From: Klebsormidium nitens
Taxonomy: Eukaryota > Streptophyta > Klebsormidiophyceae > Klebsormidiales > Klebsormidiaceae
DNA: 23,154 bases
Assembly: GCA_000708835.1 (NCBI GenBank)
Contig: DF237651.1
Coordinates: 1-23,154, forward strand
Reading direction: 5' to 3'
Shown here: piece by piece, positions 23,017 through 23,154 of the stretch
Position numbering within the stretch: the first letter of the stretch is position 1
Layout of the letters: each line of letters opens with the position of its first letter
Program-made: the position numbers and the translations under genes
Notes under the pieces: model-generated
Seen by the model: the letters and a program-made list of their open reading frames with translations, nothing else
The model's database searches: none
What the model was told of the DNA's origin: nothing

Positions 23017-23154
23017 TACAGTTTGTCCAGAATAAAATGGCAGACGAGAAATCGGCGTCCGAAGGTCTCGTCCGAGAGCTTGGGAGCATCGGAGCATCCG
23101 AAAGGCATATCACAGCGGAAGCATCCGAAAGCAAGTATCCGAAACAAGTATCCG
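23010..23154. promoter_or_regulatory. Second copy of regulatory block and TCCGAAA repeats
   Basis: Contains GCTTTTACAGTTTGTCCAGAA, matching 9866-9886, followed outward by at least six TCCGAA-type units (CATCCGAAAG, TATCCGAAAC and variants) to the window end, just as at 9909-10063. A plus-strand frame opens at ATG 23037 and runs off the end (MADEKSASEGLVRELGSIGA), but its codons follow the repeat, so I do not claim a gene. Confidence 0.5.

Noticed and set aside
23055..23154. CRISPR-like array
   Set aside because: The TCCGAAA units are short, irregularly spaced and in both orientations elsewhere; no constant repeat with unique spacers.
1..23154. tRNA or rRNA genes
   Set aside because: No cloverleaf or ribosomal sequence was recognised by eye; a tRNAscan or Infernal run would settle it.

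Overview
The window looks like a piece of a large algal DNA virus (Nucleocytoviricota, phycodnavirus-like), probably integrated in a green-algal genome or lying beside algal repeats. The viral evidence is direct: a double-jelly-roll major capsid protein (MCP), a D6/D11-type superfamily II helicase, a small viral SET protein, a BRO-N protein, a SWIM-RING protein, several HNH/AP2 homing-type endonucleases, and a cytosine-C5 DNA methyltransferase. The left 2 kb is different. It encodes a retrotransposon Gag with two CCHC zinc knuckles, followed by an array of tiny palindromes. This left end is the main reason to suspect integration.

Layout. 1-2.1 kb: minus-strand retrotransposon gag and its upstream region. 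2.4-3.8 kb: an acidic-tailed gene of unknown function with three apparent spliceosomal introns and one frameshift. 3.9-6.4 kb: an unknown gene and the helicase, convergent. 6.4-8.4 kb: two small proline-rich proteins, the SET protein and an E-rich protein. 8.5-10.9 kb: an AP2-HNH protein and a zinc-finger HNH protein, divergent. 11.0-13.1 kb: MCP in three exons. Its first intron has the group I core motifs; the second lies ten codons from the end. 13.4-15.0 kb: BRO-N/T5orf172 gene broken by two frameshifts. 15.1-17.8 kb: SWIM-RING protein, then two paralogous HNH/NUMOD genes.

17.8-23.1 kb: a minus-strand DNA methyltransferase gene cut in two by a 4.3-kb mobile element (about 18589-22874). The element is flanked by TA and by inverted repeats. 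It carries a Fanzor1-type RNA-guided nuclease (eukaryotic TnpB homologue) and an IS630/Tc1-mariner transposase. The transposase has one in-frame amber codon. The element also holds a passenger gene of unknown function and a second, decayed transposase copy with its own terminal repeat. Removing it at TA rejoins the methyltransferase in frame. The stretch between the Fanzor stop and the element end is the natural candidate for the guide (omega) RNA, whose guide would read into the methyltransferase.

Shared regulatory sequence: a TATAGGRAG motif lies 35-37 nt before three start codons, and TCCGAAA/TTCGGACG repeats crowd several intergenic regions. Three or four one-base frameshifts suggest gene decay after integration, or sequencing errors.
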